Notes: generated by a model from the letters alone, not told the origin. A stretch of 12,806 bases of DNA from Nitrospiraceae bacterium (GCA_003453735.1 DMNE01000122.1:9270-22075), one strand, 5' to 3'; shown: positions 6,463-12,630, counted from the stretch's first letter. Program-made: numbers and translations.

Positions 6463-6663
6463 ATGAGCTGCCAAATCGATGGGCCGGTGTACGATTATGC
6501 AAAATACTGCACGCACAGGGAAATAAAAAGGGCTGTTTCTCTTGTCCTCATCGTCTTATCGCTCTATTTGCTAGTGTTCTTGCAAGACAGGCGCGTGGGC
6601 ACGGGCCCTTTCTTGCCTTGTCTGTGTTATATTAGCTATTATTCGGGCATATATTTATATTAA
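6463..6663 (+). CDS. Doubtful small membrane protein
   Basis: A 66-residue frame from ATG 6463 (open from TTG 6421) with a cytoplasmic-looking polar start (YDYAKYCTHREIKRA) followed by one strong hydrophobic segment (SLVLIVLSLYLLVFL, about 27-41) and a shorter aromatic tail. The pattern of a charged KR patch leading directly into a helix is protein-like. However, no ribosome binding site is visible, the sequence matches no family I know, and it lies among decayed DNA. A weak stem (6585-6592 with 6615-6623) overlaps its end. Confidence 0.25.
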   Translation: MSCQIDGPVYDYAKYCTHREIKRAVSLVLIVLSLYLLVFLQDRRVGTGPFLPCLCYISYYSGIYLY

Positions 6664-6692
6664 TGTAACCTTGCGCCTGTCTGCATCGTTTA
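6664..6692 (+). promoter_or_regulatory. Predicted ECF-sigma promoter of the sigma cassette
   Basis: TGTAACC (6664-6670), 16 bases, then CGTTTA (6687-6692) fits the common ECF promoter architecture (AACC motif at -35, CGT motif at -10, spacing about 16). It lies about 85 bases before the start of the broken Spy-like gene and 330 before the ECF sigma gene, so autoregulation by that sigma factor is a natural reading. A perfect TATAAT overlaps at 6691-6696, but the only -35-like sequence (TTGCGC, 6671-6676) is just 14 bases away, too close for a standard sigma-70 promoter. Confidence 0.55.
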
Positions 6693-6776
6693 TAATAACG
6701 AAGGCACGAACAATTGGATCAAACAGTTTCTCGGAACGAATTATTCTGAGAAAGCTGAAACAAAAAGGATGTTCGC

Positions 6777-7004
6777 GTGAGAAAGTCTTAAGTGGTCTGT
6801 TTTCGGGTTTCCTGGTCCTCGTCCTTGCATCACACAGTTCTTATGCTGAGATGCGCGGCTGCATGGATAAAATGGAGAAGGGGACGCATAAGGAGCTAGC
6901 TCTAAGTTGATAGGAATGATTTGTGCCTGTCCCATATAAAGACGAGGGAGGAGGTCAAGACAAGGCTGACACCCGAACAGAGAGAGAAATTCAAAGAAAA
7001 TTGA
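6777..7004 (+). pseudogene. Broken Spy/CpxP-type (LTXXQ) periplasmic protein
   Basis: AAAAAGGA precedes a GTG at 6777, but that frame stops after four codons. Shifting by one base just after the start gives KVLSGLFSGFLVLVLASHSS and continues YAE, a clear signal peptide, then MRGCMDKMEKGTHKELALS and a stop at 6908-6910. A further shift gives a tail containing EEVKTRLTPEQREKFKEN and a stop at 7002-7004. LTPEQREKF is the LTXXQ motif of the Spy/CpxP/ZraP family of envelope stress chaperones and metal sensors. About 75 residues remain against the usual 130-160, so there is an internal deletion as well as two frameshifts. It lies between the ECF promoter and the sigma gene, where a target or sensor gene would be expected. 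Confidence 0.6.
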
Positions 7005-7022
7005 AAGAGCCACCGGAGGTGG

Positions 7023-7682
7023 ATGCCCAGTGGTGAGGGAATGGCAACAGCTTGCGAGAAAAACGAGGAGATGCAGCCGACAATGGAGCACAATGCACCA
7101 ATAAGCGAGACGATTAAGCCGGAAGAGGTGCCAGAGGACCGGCGTCTCATTGAAGCGGTCCTTTCCGGTGATGACGAGGCGTTCGCCGAATTGGTGCGAC
7201 GATACAAGCGAAAGGTATTCACCATTGTTGCCTGGCATGTTTGGAAGAGCGACGAACTCGATGACCTCTGTCAGGAGATATTCATAAAGGTGTATCAAAA
7301 CCTGAAGAAATATCGTGGTGACGCACCGTTCGAGCACTGGCTGTCGAAGATAGCAGTCAATGCCTGTTATGACGCACTTCGTAAACAGCGCCATCAGAAA
7401 AATAATATACCTTTGGATGATGTTGCTTTCTCCTTAAGTGATCCAGCATCCGAAGGGATCCAGAGCAATAGGGCCGGGGAGATTCTTAAACATGCGATGG
7501 CTAAACTGCGTCCTGAGGACCGATTGGTAGTGACTTTGCTGAACTTGGAAGAAAGATCTATACGAGAGATTTCCGCATTGACCGGCTGGAGTGAGGCAAA
7601 GGTTAAGGTGCGCGCATTCAGAGCACGGAAAGAACTTAAGAGAATACTGGAGGACAAACATGGAAACCGATCTGAACCCTGA
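7023..7682 (+). CDS. ECF-type RNA polymerase sigma factor
   Basis: A 219-residue sigma-70 family protein of the extracytoplasmic function type. Region 2 spans about 54-122 (FAELVRRYKRKVFTIVAWHV, DELDDLCQEIFIKVYQNL, FEHWLSKIAVNACYDALRK), covering core binding and -10 recognition. Region 4 spans about 160-208 (LRPEDRLVVTLLNLEERSIR, then a helix-turn-helix and VRAFRARKELKRIL). Region 3 is absent, as usual for ECF sigmas. The first 36 residues are a variable, polar extension. The ATG at 7023 has GGAGG three bases away, rather close; ATG at 7041 is an alternative. It overlaps the next gene by 23 bases. Downstream genes suggest control by an inner-membrane anti-sigma factor responding to envelope or metal stress. 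Confidence 0.93.
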   Translation: MPSGEGMATACEKNEEMQPTMEHNAPISETIKPEEVPEDRRLIEAVLSGDDEAFAELVRRYKRKVFTIVAWHVWKSDELDDLCQEIFIKVYQNLKKYRGDAPFEHWLSKIAVNACYDALRKQRHQKNNIPLDDVAFSLSDPASEGIQSNRAGEILKHAMAKLRPEDRLVVTLLNLEERSIREISALTGWSEAKVKVRAFRARKELKRILEDKHGNRSEP

Positions 7683-7968
7683 TAAGCTTGACAGTCTAAT
7701 GGCTGCTGCACGCAGCGCCGAACTTTATGATTCACAAAGAGAATACGGGTTTGAAACGCGTGTAATGGCAAAGATTCGCGCGAAACGTGAAGCTCAGATG
7801 CCTTTCCCTTTATGGGCGTGGCGACTCATCCCCGTTTTTGTCTCCATAGTTATCTTTTTGGGAATCTGGACCTACGCATCCGAATCTACCTATACGGCCG
7901 ATCTGAGCGCAGTAACGAATATTGGCAATGAAGAGGTGATACTCACAGCTTTTTTAACGGGTGAATGA
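7660..7968 (+). CDS. Putative membrane anti-sigma factor
   Basis: A 102-residue protein starting inside the end of the sigma gene, with GGAGG six bases before the ATG at 7660. The N-terminal 50 residues are charged and helical (SAELYDSQREYGFETRVMAK), followed by one transmembrane helix (about 55-72, RLIPVFVSIVIFLGIW) and a short outside tail. Topology, size and position match single-pass anti-sigma factors that hold an ECF sigma at the membrane. No HxxxCxxC zinc motif is present, so it is not a ZAS-type anti-sigma factor. The role is inferred from position and topology. Confidence 0.65.
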   Translation: METDLNPDKLDSLMAAARSAELYDSQREYGFETRVMAKIRAKREAQMPFPLWAWRLIPVFVSIVIFLGIWTYASESTYTADLSAVTNIGNEEVILTAFLTGE

Positions 7969-7969
7969 A

Positions 7970-8350
7970 ATGAAAAAGTGGCAGGCAATAGTTGGGGTTA
8001 TTCTCGTATTCTTGCTTGGCGCAGTTGCAGGCGCCCTTGTGACGCATAGCATTTATCAAAACACAATGGAAAAAAGCTTCAGGGAAGAGCCGAGGTCGAT
8101 GAGGGAATTTATTGTCCAGAGGATGAACCATGAGCTTCAGCTTGACCCGGCTCAATTGGAGCAGTTACGAAGTATAATAAAGGAAACACATGCCGAGATA
8201 AGAACGGTCCGCAAACAGATCAGCCCCCAGATTGAAGAAATCTTGGCGCGTTCCGAAGATAAAGTTCGCGTCATATTGCGTCCTGATCAGCTCGAAAAAT
8301 TTGACAAAATAGTCGCGAGGCGGAAAAAGAAGCGAGAAGAGAGCAGATGA
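7970..8350 (+). CDS. Membrane-anchored Spy/CnrR-like periplasmic protein
   Basis: A 126-residue protein with an uncleaved N-terminal helix (about 6-26, IVGVILVFLLGAVAGALV) and a periplasmic, strongly helical, charged domain. Within it, LQLDPAQLEQLRSII (56-70) and ILRPDQLEKFDKIV (102-115) are two copies of an LTXXQ-like motif, placed as in the CnrX/ZraP/Spy fold where they flank a helical hairpin. CnrX-type proteins sense metals and work with a membrane anti-sigma factor and an ECF sigma, which is the order seen here. No Met/His-rich metal-binding cluster is obvious, so the signal is unknown. The ATG at 7970, one base after the previous stop, is chosen; a GTG at 7961 would add three residues and an eight-base overlap. 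Confidence 0.7.
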   Translation: MKKWQAIVGVILVFLLGAVAGALVTHSIYQNTMEKSFREEPRSMREFIVQRMNHELQLDPAQLEQLRSIIKETHAEIRTVRKQISPQIEEILARSEDKVRVILRPDQLEKFDKIVARRKKKREESR

Positions 8351-8571
8351 TTCCCCATGGAAATAAAATAGGTCTCACGAGAAGAGTGATTATTATGGCA
8401 GTTGTGCTTGTTGTGGATGATGATCCCTTGTGGGGAATTACACTCACAGACATCCTTTCAAAAGAGGGATACGAGACGCATGTTGCGTCGTCGAGCAAGC
8501 AGACATTGAGAGCCGCTAAGACATTGGAACCGAACAGTCCTGACAGAGCTATGGATGGACAGGATGAGTGA
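8347..8571 (+). pseudogene. Response regulator receiver domain, truncated
   Basis: The frame starts at ATG 8347, overlapping the previous stop as ATGA, or at ATG 8395. It encodes VVLVVDDDPLWGITLTDILS, then EGYETHVASSSKQTLRAAKT. This is the first strand, acidic pocket (DDD) and first two helices of a CheY-like receiver domain. The next segment, SPDRAMDGQDE, resembles the third strand and phosphorylation loop (D-x-x-M-P-G-x-D-G) but lacks the expected hydrophobic residues, and a stop follows. The missing half would include the conserved Thr/Ser and Lys. The remnant is about 58 residues against roughly 115 for a full domain, and no output domain follows. It is either a dead gene or a stub from a deletion. 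Confidence 0.7.
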
Positions 8572-8664
8572 CATTAGGACAGAAGGTGTGATAGATCAAT
8601 GAATTAGGGTCAACCAATACCGAGTTTTAACTATGCAGTAGTTTAGCTTTTTGATGGAGGCTCG

Positions 8665-8718
8665 ATGAAACAAGATAAATACTTAGGGCGGAGGTACTCA
8701 TGCGAAAGTTCGTTATAA
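8665..8718 (+). CDS. 17-residue upstream ORF (possible leader peptide)
   Basis: ATG at 8665 has ATGGAGG four bases upstream, a good ribosome binding site, and encodes MKQDKYLGRRYSCESSL before TAA. It covers the ribosome binding site of the lipoprotein gene and overlaps its start by 19 bases in another frame, so its translation would affect initiation at 8700. No attenuator-like codon run is present. Whether it is translated is unknown. Confidence 0.3.
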   Translation: MKQDKYLGRRYSCESSL

Positions 8719-9425
8719 GTGAACGGATAAAGCTCTGTTTGCTTTTCTTTGTTGTAACGTCATCTCTAGTTTTGACCGGCTGTGGCGGAAGTAGCTCTGG
8801 AACAACATACGGCATTACGGGTAGTTGGCTTGTATATAATACAGTGACCGGAACGCCCGGAGTACAAGAACCGGCACTTTTTTCCTTCATACAATCGGAC
8901 ACCAGCATTTCGGGAGTAACGCAACAGGGTCAAACGTTCTTAGGCATTATTAACGATGTGAGTATTACTTTTGCTTGGACTGCGAGTGACAGATCCGTTA
9001 CTACATACGTCGGGACACTTGGCAGTGATGCCATCATGTCGGGCACATGGAGTGACAGCAACGGAACATCAGGAACATGGAGCGCAATACTGCAGACGAC
9101 AACACAGACGACTCCAGCGAGCGTTGTGGGCAGCTGGAATATAAATTATTATACAACGTCCGGCACGCTCGTGGAAGGACCGCTTCTTATTACGTTTACA
9201 CAAAGTCGTACTAACCTTTCCGGAACAACGTCATTATCAGGACAACTGACCACAGTCACAGGTAATGTCAGCTATGTGAGTATTCTTTTTTATTGGACTG
9301 GCAGCGATGGGATCTCGAATATGTTCATCGGGACAGTCGGTGCCGTTGGCACTGGCACTATGTCCGGCACTTGGATGAGCACCAGCGGGAAATCAGGAAC
9401 ATGGACCGCAACACTGGTCAGCTAA
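8700..9425 (+). CDS. Lipoprotein with two homologous beta-rich repeats
   Basis: A 241-residue lipoprotein. The signal peptide ends in LVLTGC (Cys28), followed by GGSSSG, consistent with export and outer-membrane sorting. The mature part is two copies of one domain: residues 38-131 and 141-239. Each begins GSW, contains a FTQS/FIQS strand followed by SG, has a FAWT/FYWT strand near the middle and ends in MSGTW-x6-SGTW-[ST]-A. The alternating Ser/Thr/Gly-rich strands suggest a small beta-barrel or beta-sandwich. The start has GGAGG five bases upstream. No catalytic motif is visible and I do not know its function. A strong terminator follows at 9511. Confidence 0.72.
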   Translation: MRKFVISERIKLCLLFFVVTSSLVLTGCGGSSSGTTYGITGSWLVYNTVTGTPGVQEPALFSFIQSDTSISGVTQQGQTFLGIINDVSITFAWTASDRSVTTYVGTLGSDAIMSGTWSDSNGTSGTWSAILQTTTQTTPASVVGSWNINYYTTSGTLVEGPLLITFTQSRTNLSGTTSLSGQLTTVTGNVSYVSILFYWTGSDGISNMFIGTVGAVGTGTMSGTWMSTSGKSGTWTATLVS

Positions 9426-9510
9426 AGAGAGGGCTTTGTGAGCTATATGAGACAGGCGTGGAAGTGAAGTAGTGGCCTGCCTCCCTTGCCTCTGAAAAAC
9501 CGTAGGATGA

Positions 9511-9545
9511 GTAGCTGGTTCGGGTGCTAATCCTGAACTGGCTAC
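9511..9545 (+). terminator. Rho-independent terminator after the repeat lipoprotein
   Basis: 9511-9524 pairs with 9532-9545 over 14 continuous base pairs (three G-U) around a 7-base loop, followed by a pyrimidine/T-rich stretch (TTTCCATCCTTTCTATTCTTTT). It lies 86 bases past the lipoprotein stop. The T tract is interrupted, but the stem is strong and the position fits. A smaller CTCAAA/TTTGAG hairpin near 9600 could serve the minus-strand apbE gene. Confidence 0.6.
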
Positions 9546-9645
9546 TTTCCATCCTTTCTATTCTTTTCGCAATGAGTACTTCACCTGCGGTTACCCCTCA
9601 AACTCCTCTTTGAGAGGTTTCACGGGCTCTAATATATGCTGGCAT

Positions 9646-10680
9646 CTAATACGGCTTTAAATTCTTTTCGATCAATTCAACTTTATCTCTTATTCCTTCG
9701 GTAACAAAGATCTTCCCATTCTTATCTACTATAACTGCATCCATTCCAAGTCTCTTTAGAACTTCCATGCCTTTCTGAGGGCCGAGGACGAATATCCCCG
9801 TAGGAAATCCATCGGGAGCGTCGTTCTCTATTATGCTAACGCTCTGACATTCATATGCAGGGTAGCCTGTCACAGGATTCAGTATGTGGTGATACCACTT
9901 GCCTTCTTTTACAAAAAACTTCTCGTACCCTCCGGATGTTGATATTGCTTTGTCCTTCAGTCTGACAATTGCAAAGACATCATCTTCGTTAGTCTTTCTA
10001 TCCGGGTTTTTGATTCCCACTCTCCATACATCTCCATCAGGCTTTGTGCCAAAGGGCTTCACTTCACCTCCAACTGCGATAATGCCTGCAGTTATCCCAT
10101 TTTTCTTCAGGATCTCGACTGCCCTATCAGCAGCGTAGCCCTTTTCAATCCCTCCCAGATCTATCTGCATCCCTTTCTTCTTAAGAAACACCGTGGAGTT
10201 AGCCTTATCGATGACAACATTTCTATAGTCAACGAGTTTCAAGTTTTCCTTTATCGTTTTTTCATCAGGCACTACGTGCTTGTCAAAATCCCACAACTTC
10301 ACTATAGGGCCGATGGTGATATCAAATGCCCCATCGGTGCTTTTTGATATATAGAGTGCCTTGTCTATTACGTCAAGGGTGTCCTTTGAAACTTTCACTG
10401 GCGCAATACCGGCATATTTGTTAATCAGTGATGCTTCGCTGTCCTCTGCATAGAAATTCAGAAGTTTTCCAAGCCGGTCCAGTTCCTTAAAGGCATTGTC
10501 GATTGCCGTACCCGCTTTCTGTTTCGAGTCTGAGTAGACAGTGACGGTAACAACGGTATATAAGGCAAGGCGAGTTTCCTTGTATATCTTCTGATTGTTT
10601 AAACTACAGGAGTTTATTAACGATAGAAGTAAAACTAAGACTCTTACGACAATAGCTTTCTTGATGATGCATTTCTTCAT
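9646..10680 (-). CDS. apbE: FAD:protein FMN transferase ApbE
   Basis: A 344-residue lipoprotein of the ApbE family, which transfers FMN from FAD onto Thr/Ser of target proteins such as Rnf/Nqr subunits and periplasmic flavoproteins, using Mg2+, on the outer face of the inner membrane. The signal peptide ends in LINSC (Cys25). Family motifs are all present: DLGGIEKGYAAD at 174-185, AVGGEV at 202-207, STSGGYEKFF at 247-256, HHILNPVTGYPA at 264-275 and DGFPT (290-294) before FVLG, matching the metal-binding D-x3-T. The start at 10680 is chosen because GAAGGA lies seven bases upstream; an ATG at 10707 would add nine residues but has a poor ribosome binding site. It follows the propeller gene by 100 bases on the same strand and may share its transcript. 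No flavinylation target is visible in the window. Confidence 0.93.
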   Translation of the reverse strand: MKKCIIKKAIVVRVLVLLLSLINSCSLNNQKIYKETRLALYTVVTVTVYSDSKQKAGTAIDNAFKELDRLGKLLNFYAEDSEASLINKYAGIAPVKVSKDTLDVIDKALYISKSTDGAFDITIGPIVKLWDFDKHVVPDEKTIKENLKLVDYRNVVIDKANSTVFLKKKGMQIDLGGIEKGYAADRAVEILKKNGITAGIIAVGGEVKPFGTKPDGDVWRVGIKNPDRKTNEDDVFAIVRLKDKAISTSGGYEKFFVKEGKWYHHILNPVTGYPAYECQSVSIIENDAPDGFPTGIFVLGPQKGMEVLKRLGMDAVIVDKNGKIFVTEGIRDKVELIEKNLKPY

Positions 10681-10780
10681 CAAACGTCCTTCAACCTGGA
10701 GATTCATTTTTTCTCTTAATACCGCTGGGATTTTACTTTGCCTCGCCTACGCTCGATGAGCAACTGCCAAGATCACCTAC

Positions 10781-11791
10781 TCAGTGCCCAACCACCAAGA
10801 TAACAAAACTATCTTTGATGATCGTCGGACGCGGTTTCGGTTCTTCAGGTGTCGGCGACGGGGGCGGACCAAAATCTGCGGTAGGCAAATAGATGTTGTG
10901 AGTCTTTGGATCAATCGCCATCGTGCGGGCTCCCCGTTGCGTAATGACGCTTTCGACTGCGTCAAACTTGCCCGGCGACGATTCCTTCACCACGGTCAGA
11001 GTGCCCTCTCCGTTGGAGCTGAACGCCAATCCCCTCCCCGGATCGTAGCCGTTTCCATCAACCCCTGCTCCAATCGGTACCGTTGCGATCACTCTGCCCT
11101 CTTCTGTGTCCAAAACAGCCATGACCTTGTTGTGGCACCCCGCAAAGATCCGATGATGCTCGGGATCAAGTCCCATTCCCGTGGGCTCTTCGCAAGGTTT
11201 AAGCAAATACCTCTTTATTACGGCGAGCTTTATACTGTCGAGTTCGACGACCTCACTCGTGTCTTCGATGTTAACGAAGACTTTGCCTTTGCCGTCCGCC
11301 GCTGCGAATTCCGGCTTGCCACCAAGCGCAAGGGTGCCTGAAACCTCTCCTGTTGCCCCGTCGAACACCGTGGTGTCCCTGCTGCGGCCGTTGAAAGTGA
11401 ATACCCTTTTGGAGGCGGGGTCGTACAGTATGGCATCCGGATTTGTTCCTGTTTTCACCTGTCCGATGATCTTCAGTGTTTTTAAGTCGAAAATGGTCGC
11501 TGTATTTGCCCGCCCGTTGCTGGTAAAACCGCGATTCAACTCCGGTGCTACCGCAATGCCGTGCACGCCCGGCGTGTCGGGTATGTCTCCTACCAGTTTG
11601 TCCGAGTCGATATCGATCACCATCACATGGGTTCCTCTGGAAATATACAGTCGCCGAGCTGTACCATCCACAGTCAAGTAGTCCCAACTGCCTTCGCCGC
11701 CGAGGTGCAGTTTTTTGATCACGTGGTACCCTGGATCCGCGTGGGCGGTCGTAACGAAAGCCAGACTACAAAACAATAAGAGTGCCTTCAG
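10781..11791 (-). CDS. YncE-like (YVTN) beta-propeller exported protein, probable CTG start
   Basis: A 336-residue secreted protein built from repeated short beta-propeller blades of the YncE/YVTN type; examples are SWDYLTVDGTARRLYISRGT, GVHGIAVAPELNRGFTSNG, NPDAILYDPASKRVFTFNG and PTGMGLDPEHHRIFAGCHN. It ends with a Pro-rich segment (PPPSPTPEEPKPRP) and FVILVVG. The upstream in-frame sequence is CTG-AAG-GCA, giving (M)KALLLFCSLAFVTTAHA, a textbook signal peptide with cleavage before DPGY. No ATG or GTG is in frame after the stop above it. The only conventional alternative is TTG at 11776, which removes the lysine. The CTG overlaps the stop of a 22-residue ORF as CTGA, so re-initiation is plausible. 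Propellers of this type bind partners or cofactors; no specific substrate is known here. Confidence 0.85.
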   Translation of the reverse strand: MKALLLFCSLAFVTTAHADPGYHVIKKLHLGGEGSWDYLTVDGTARRLYISRGTHVMVIDIDSDKLVGDIPDTPGVHGIAVAPELNRGFTSNGRANTATIFDLKTLKIIGQVKTGTNPDAILYDPASKRVFTFNGRSRDTTVFDGATGEVSGTLALGGKPEFAAADGKGKVFVNIEDTSEVVELDSIKLAVIKRYLLKPCEEPTGMGLDPEHHRIFAGCHNKVMAVLDTEEGRVIATVPIGAGVDGNGYDPGRGLAFSSNGEGTLTVVKESSPGKFDAVESVITQRGARTMAIDPKTHNIYLPTADFGPPPSPTPEEPKPRPTIIKDSFVILVVGH

Positions 11792-11856
11792 GCTGTCACC
11801 GCCTTTCGCAGATCGTTGAGGATCTCCTCACCATACCAGTGTTTACCTCTAATCAT
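11788..11856 (-). CDS. 22-residue ORF overlapping the propeller gene start
   Basis: ATG at 11856 has GGAG seven bases upstream and encodes MIRGKHWYGEEILNDLRKAV, then TA and a stop. The TGA overlaps the CTG start of the propeller gene. The peptide is hydrophilic and helix-like. It may be a leader that couples translation into the downstream gene, or the tail of a longer gene lost by deletion, since the frame stays open for a few codons upstream of the ATG. Confidence 0.4.
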   Translation of the reverse strand: MIRGKHWYGEEILNDLRKAVTA

Positions 11857-11961
11857 GACATTCTCCGACCATCAAAATGCTGTTTCAGTTATGATGGCGG
11901 ATTCCTTTTGGGAACGGCACCGGCTCTATTCATAATTATATCCTATGCCAGTCTAATAAAA

Positions 11962-11991
11962 AGTATACTACACCGCCCCAATTCCTATCAA
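11962..11991 (-). promoter_or_regulatory. Predicted sigma-70 promoter of the leader/propeller/apbE genes
   Basis: On the minus strand, TTGATA (11991-11986, five of six to consensus) and TATACT (11967-11962, five of six) are 18 bases apart. Transcription would start near 11954, about 100 bases before the 22-residue ORF. A TATAAT further downstream (near 11942) lacks a good -35. Confidence 0.5.
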
Positions 11992-12036
11992 TCCGCAACG
12001 CTTTCCAAGATGTCAAAGGCATTGCAAAACTTTTCA

Positions 12037-12070
12037 ATAATACTGTAACTGTACGCAGTTACAGTATTAT
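12037..12070. repeat. Perfect 15-bp palindrome at a recombinase start
   Basis: ATAATACTGTAACTG (12037-12051) and its exact complement CAGTTACAGTATTAT (12056-12070) flank a four-base loop TACG. The right arm ends at the base before the ATG of the IS607-type recombinase remnant, taking the place of a ribosome binding site. It could be an element-end recognition site, an operator for the recombinase, or a folded RNA blocking its translation. Confidence 0.75.
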
Positions 12071-12163
12071 ATGAAGCTGTCAGAGTATGCCAGGAGGCTA
12101 GTAGGCATCAGTTATCGAACATCGCGGAGGCATCTTAAGAAGAGAAAGCTTTACGCCCATCAA
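12071..12163 (+). pseudogene. N-terminal remnant of an IS607-type serine recombinase (TnpA)
   Basis: From ATG 12071 the translation begins MKLSEYARRLVGISYRTSRR and continues HLKKRKLYAHQ. This matches the MerR-like DNA-binding head of IS607-family TnpA (MKLSEYAKKLGISYxTAxRxxKxGxLxAYQ), apart from one extra residue near position 11. The next expected segment (PTGTIIV) is missing, as are the whole serine recombinase catalytic domain and tnpB. The frame continues to 12286 with unrelated sequence, most of it antisense to the DUF2934 gene. This is the left-end stub of a deleted insertion sequence. Confidence 0.7.
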
Positions 12164-12304
12164 ACAATCTTCTGCAAAGTTATGCTGATGCGTAACGATT
12201 GGTTCTACCTCAAGCCAAGTATCGAGGTCGCGACCCTCTACTTTCCTACTTTTCATGTAAAGGTCACAAGTTACCGGTTCAATTAAATCATACAGGTCCG
12301 TCAT
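12098..12304 (-). CDS. Small DUF2934 protein with a replaced C-terminus
   Basis: From ATG 12304 (preceded by AAGGGGGG) the 68-residue frame begins MTDLYDLIEPVTCDLYMKSR and then KVEGRDLDTWLEVEPIV. This matches DUF2934, whose members read roughly I-x2-xAYxLYExRGxxxGxDLxDWLxAE. The domain occupies residues 5-37 and looks complete. After about residue 45 the frame is antisense to the IS607 remnant, so the last 20 or so residues were probably acquired when that element inserted or was deleted. DUF2934 proteins are small cytoplasmic proteins of unknown role. It follows the Cys-rich gene by 47 bases and is probably cotranscribed. Confidence 0.55.
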   Translation of the reverse strand: MTDLYDLIEPVTCDLYMKSRKVEGRDLDTWLEVEPIVTHQHNFAEDCLMGVKLSLLKMPPRCSITDAY

Positions 12305-12351
12305 CACCCCCCTTCACATAAACCTGTATTTTTGTCCCACATTTGCCTGGA

Positions 12352-12546
12352 TCACTCCTTGATGTAGGTTCCGTTAAACAGTTGCGAGCATCTCCTATAA
12401 CAGCTTCTGCAACTTTCGTCGTGCGAAGGGATACACTTATGCCCCTTGTAAAGATGGCACAGCGCTTTTTTGTCATTTATTTGGTTGAAAACCCAGCTTT
12501 CGTATTGCATGTCCCTCTTTCTATTCTTTAAATGGCAGTGATTCAT
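12352..12546 (-). CDS. Small Cys-rich protein, possible metal-binding, unknown family
   Basis: ATG at 12546 has a near-perfect ribosome binding site (AAAGGAGGTGA, eight bases from GGAGG). The 64-residue product has six cysteines, at 4, 30, 38, 46, 49 and 53, and several histidines beside them: NHCH, LCHLYKGHKC, ESCRSCYRRC. The spacing suggests zinc or iron-sulfur binding, but it fits no motif I can name. There is no signal peptide. A GTG at 12555 in the same frame is too close to the ribosome binding site. It is followed by the DUF2934 gene on the same strand. Confidence 0.6.
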   Translation of the reverse strand: MNHCHLKNRKRDMQYESWVFNQINDKKALCHLYKGHKCIPSHDESCRSCYRRCSQLFNGTYIKE

Positions 12547-12630
12547 CTTCTTCACCTCCTTTCAAAAAAATAGATTGTCTAAATCATAAATCACGGCCCA
12601 TTACTTTATGATGAAAATCCTATGACGCTT

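Noticed and set aside
6508-6540. CACGCACAGGGAAA, similar to the start of a cyclic-di-GMP-I (GEMM) riboswitch.
   Set aside because: The required GACGCAAAGCC segment and the second stem are absent downstream, and the sequence reads as part of another frame.
10784-11681. Long plus-strand open frames (up to 185 residues) opposite the propeller gene.
   Set aside because: They are antisense shadows of a well-supported beta-propeller coding sequence and have no initiation signals or domains.
12288-12476. A 62-residue minus-strand frame overlapping the Cys-rich and DUF2934 genes.
   Set aside because: It conflicts with two better-supported frames that have strong ribosome binding sites or domain matches.
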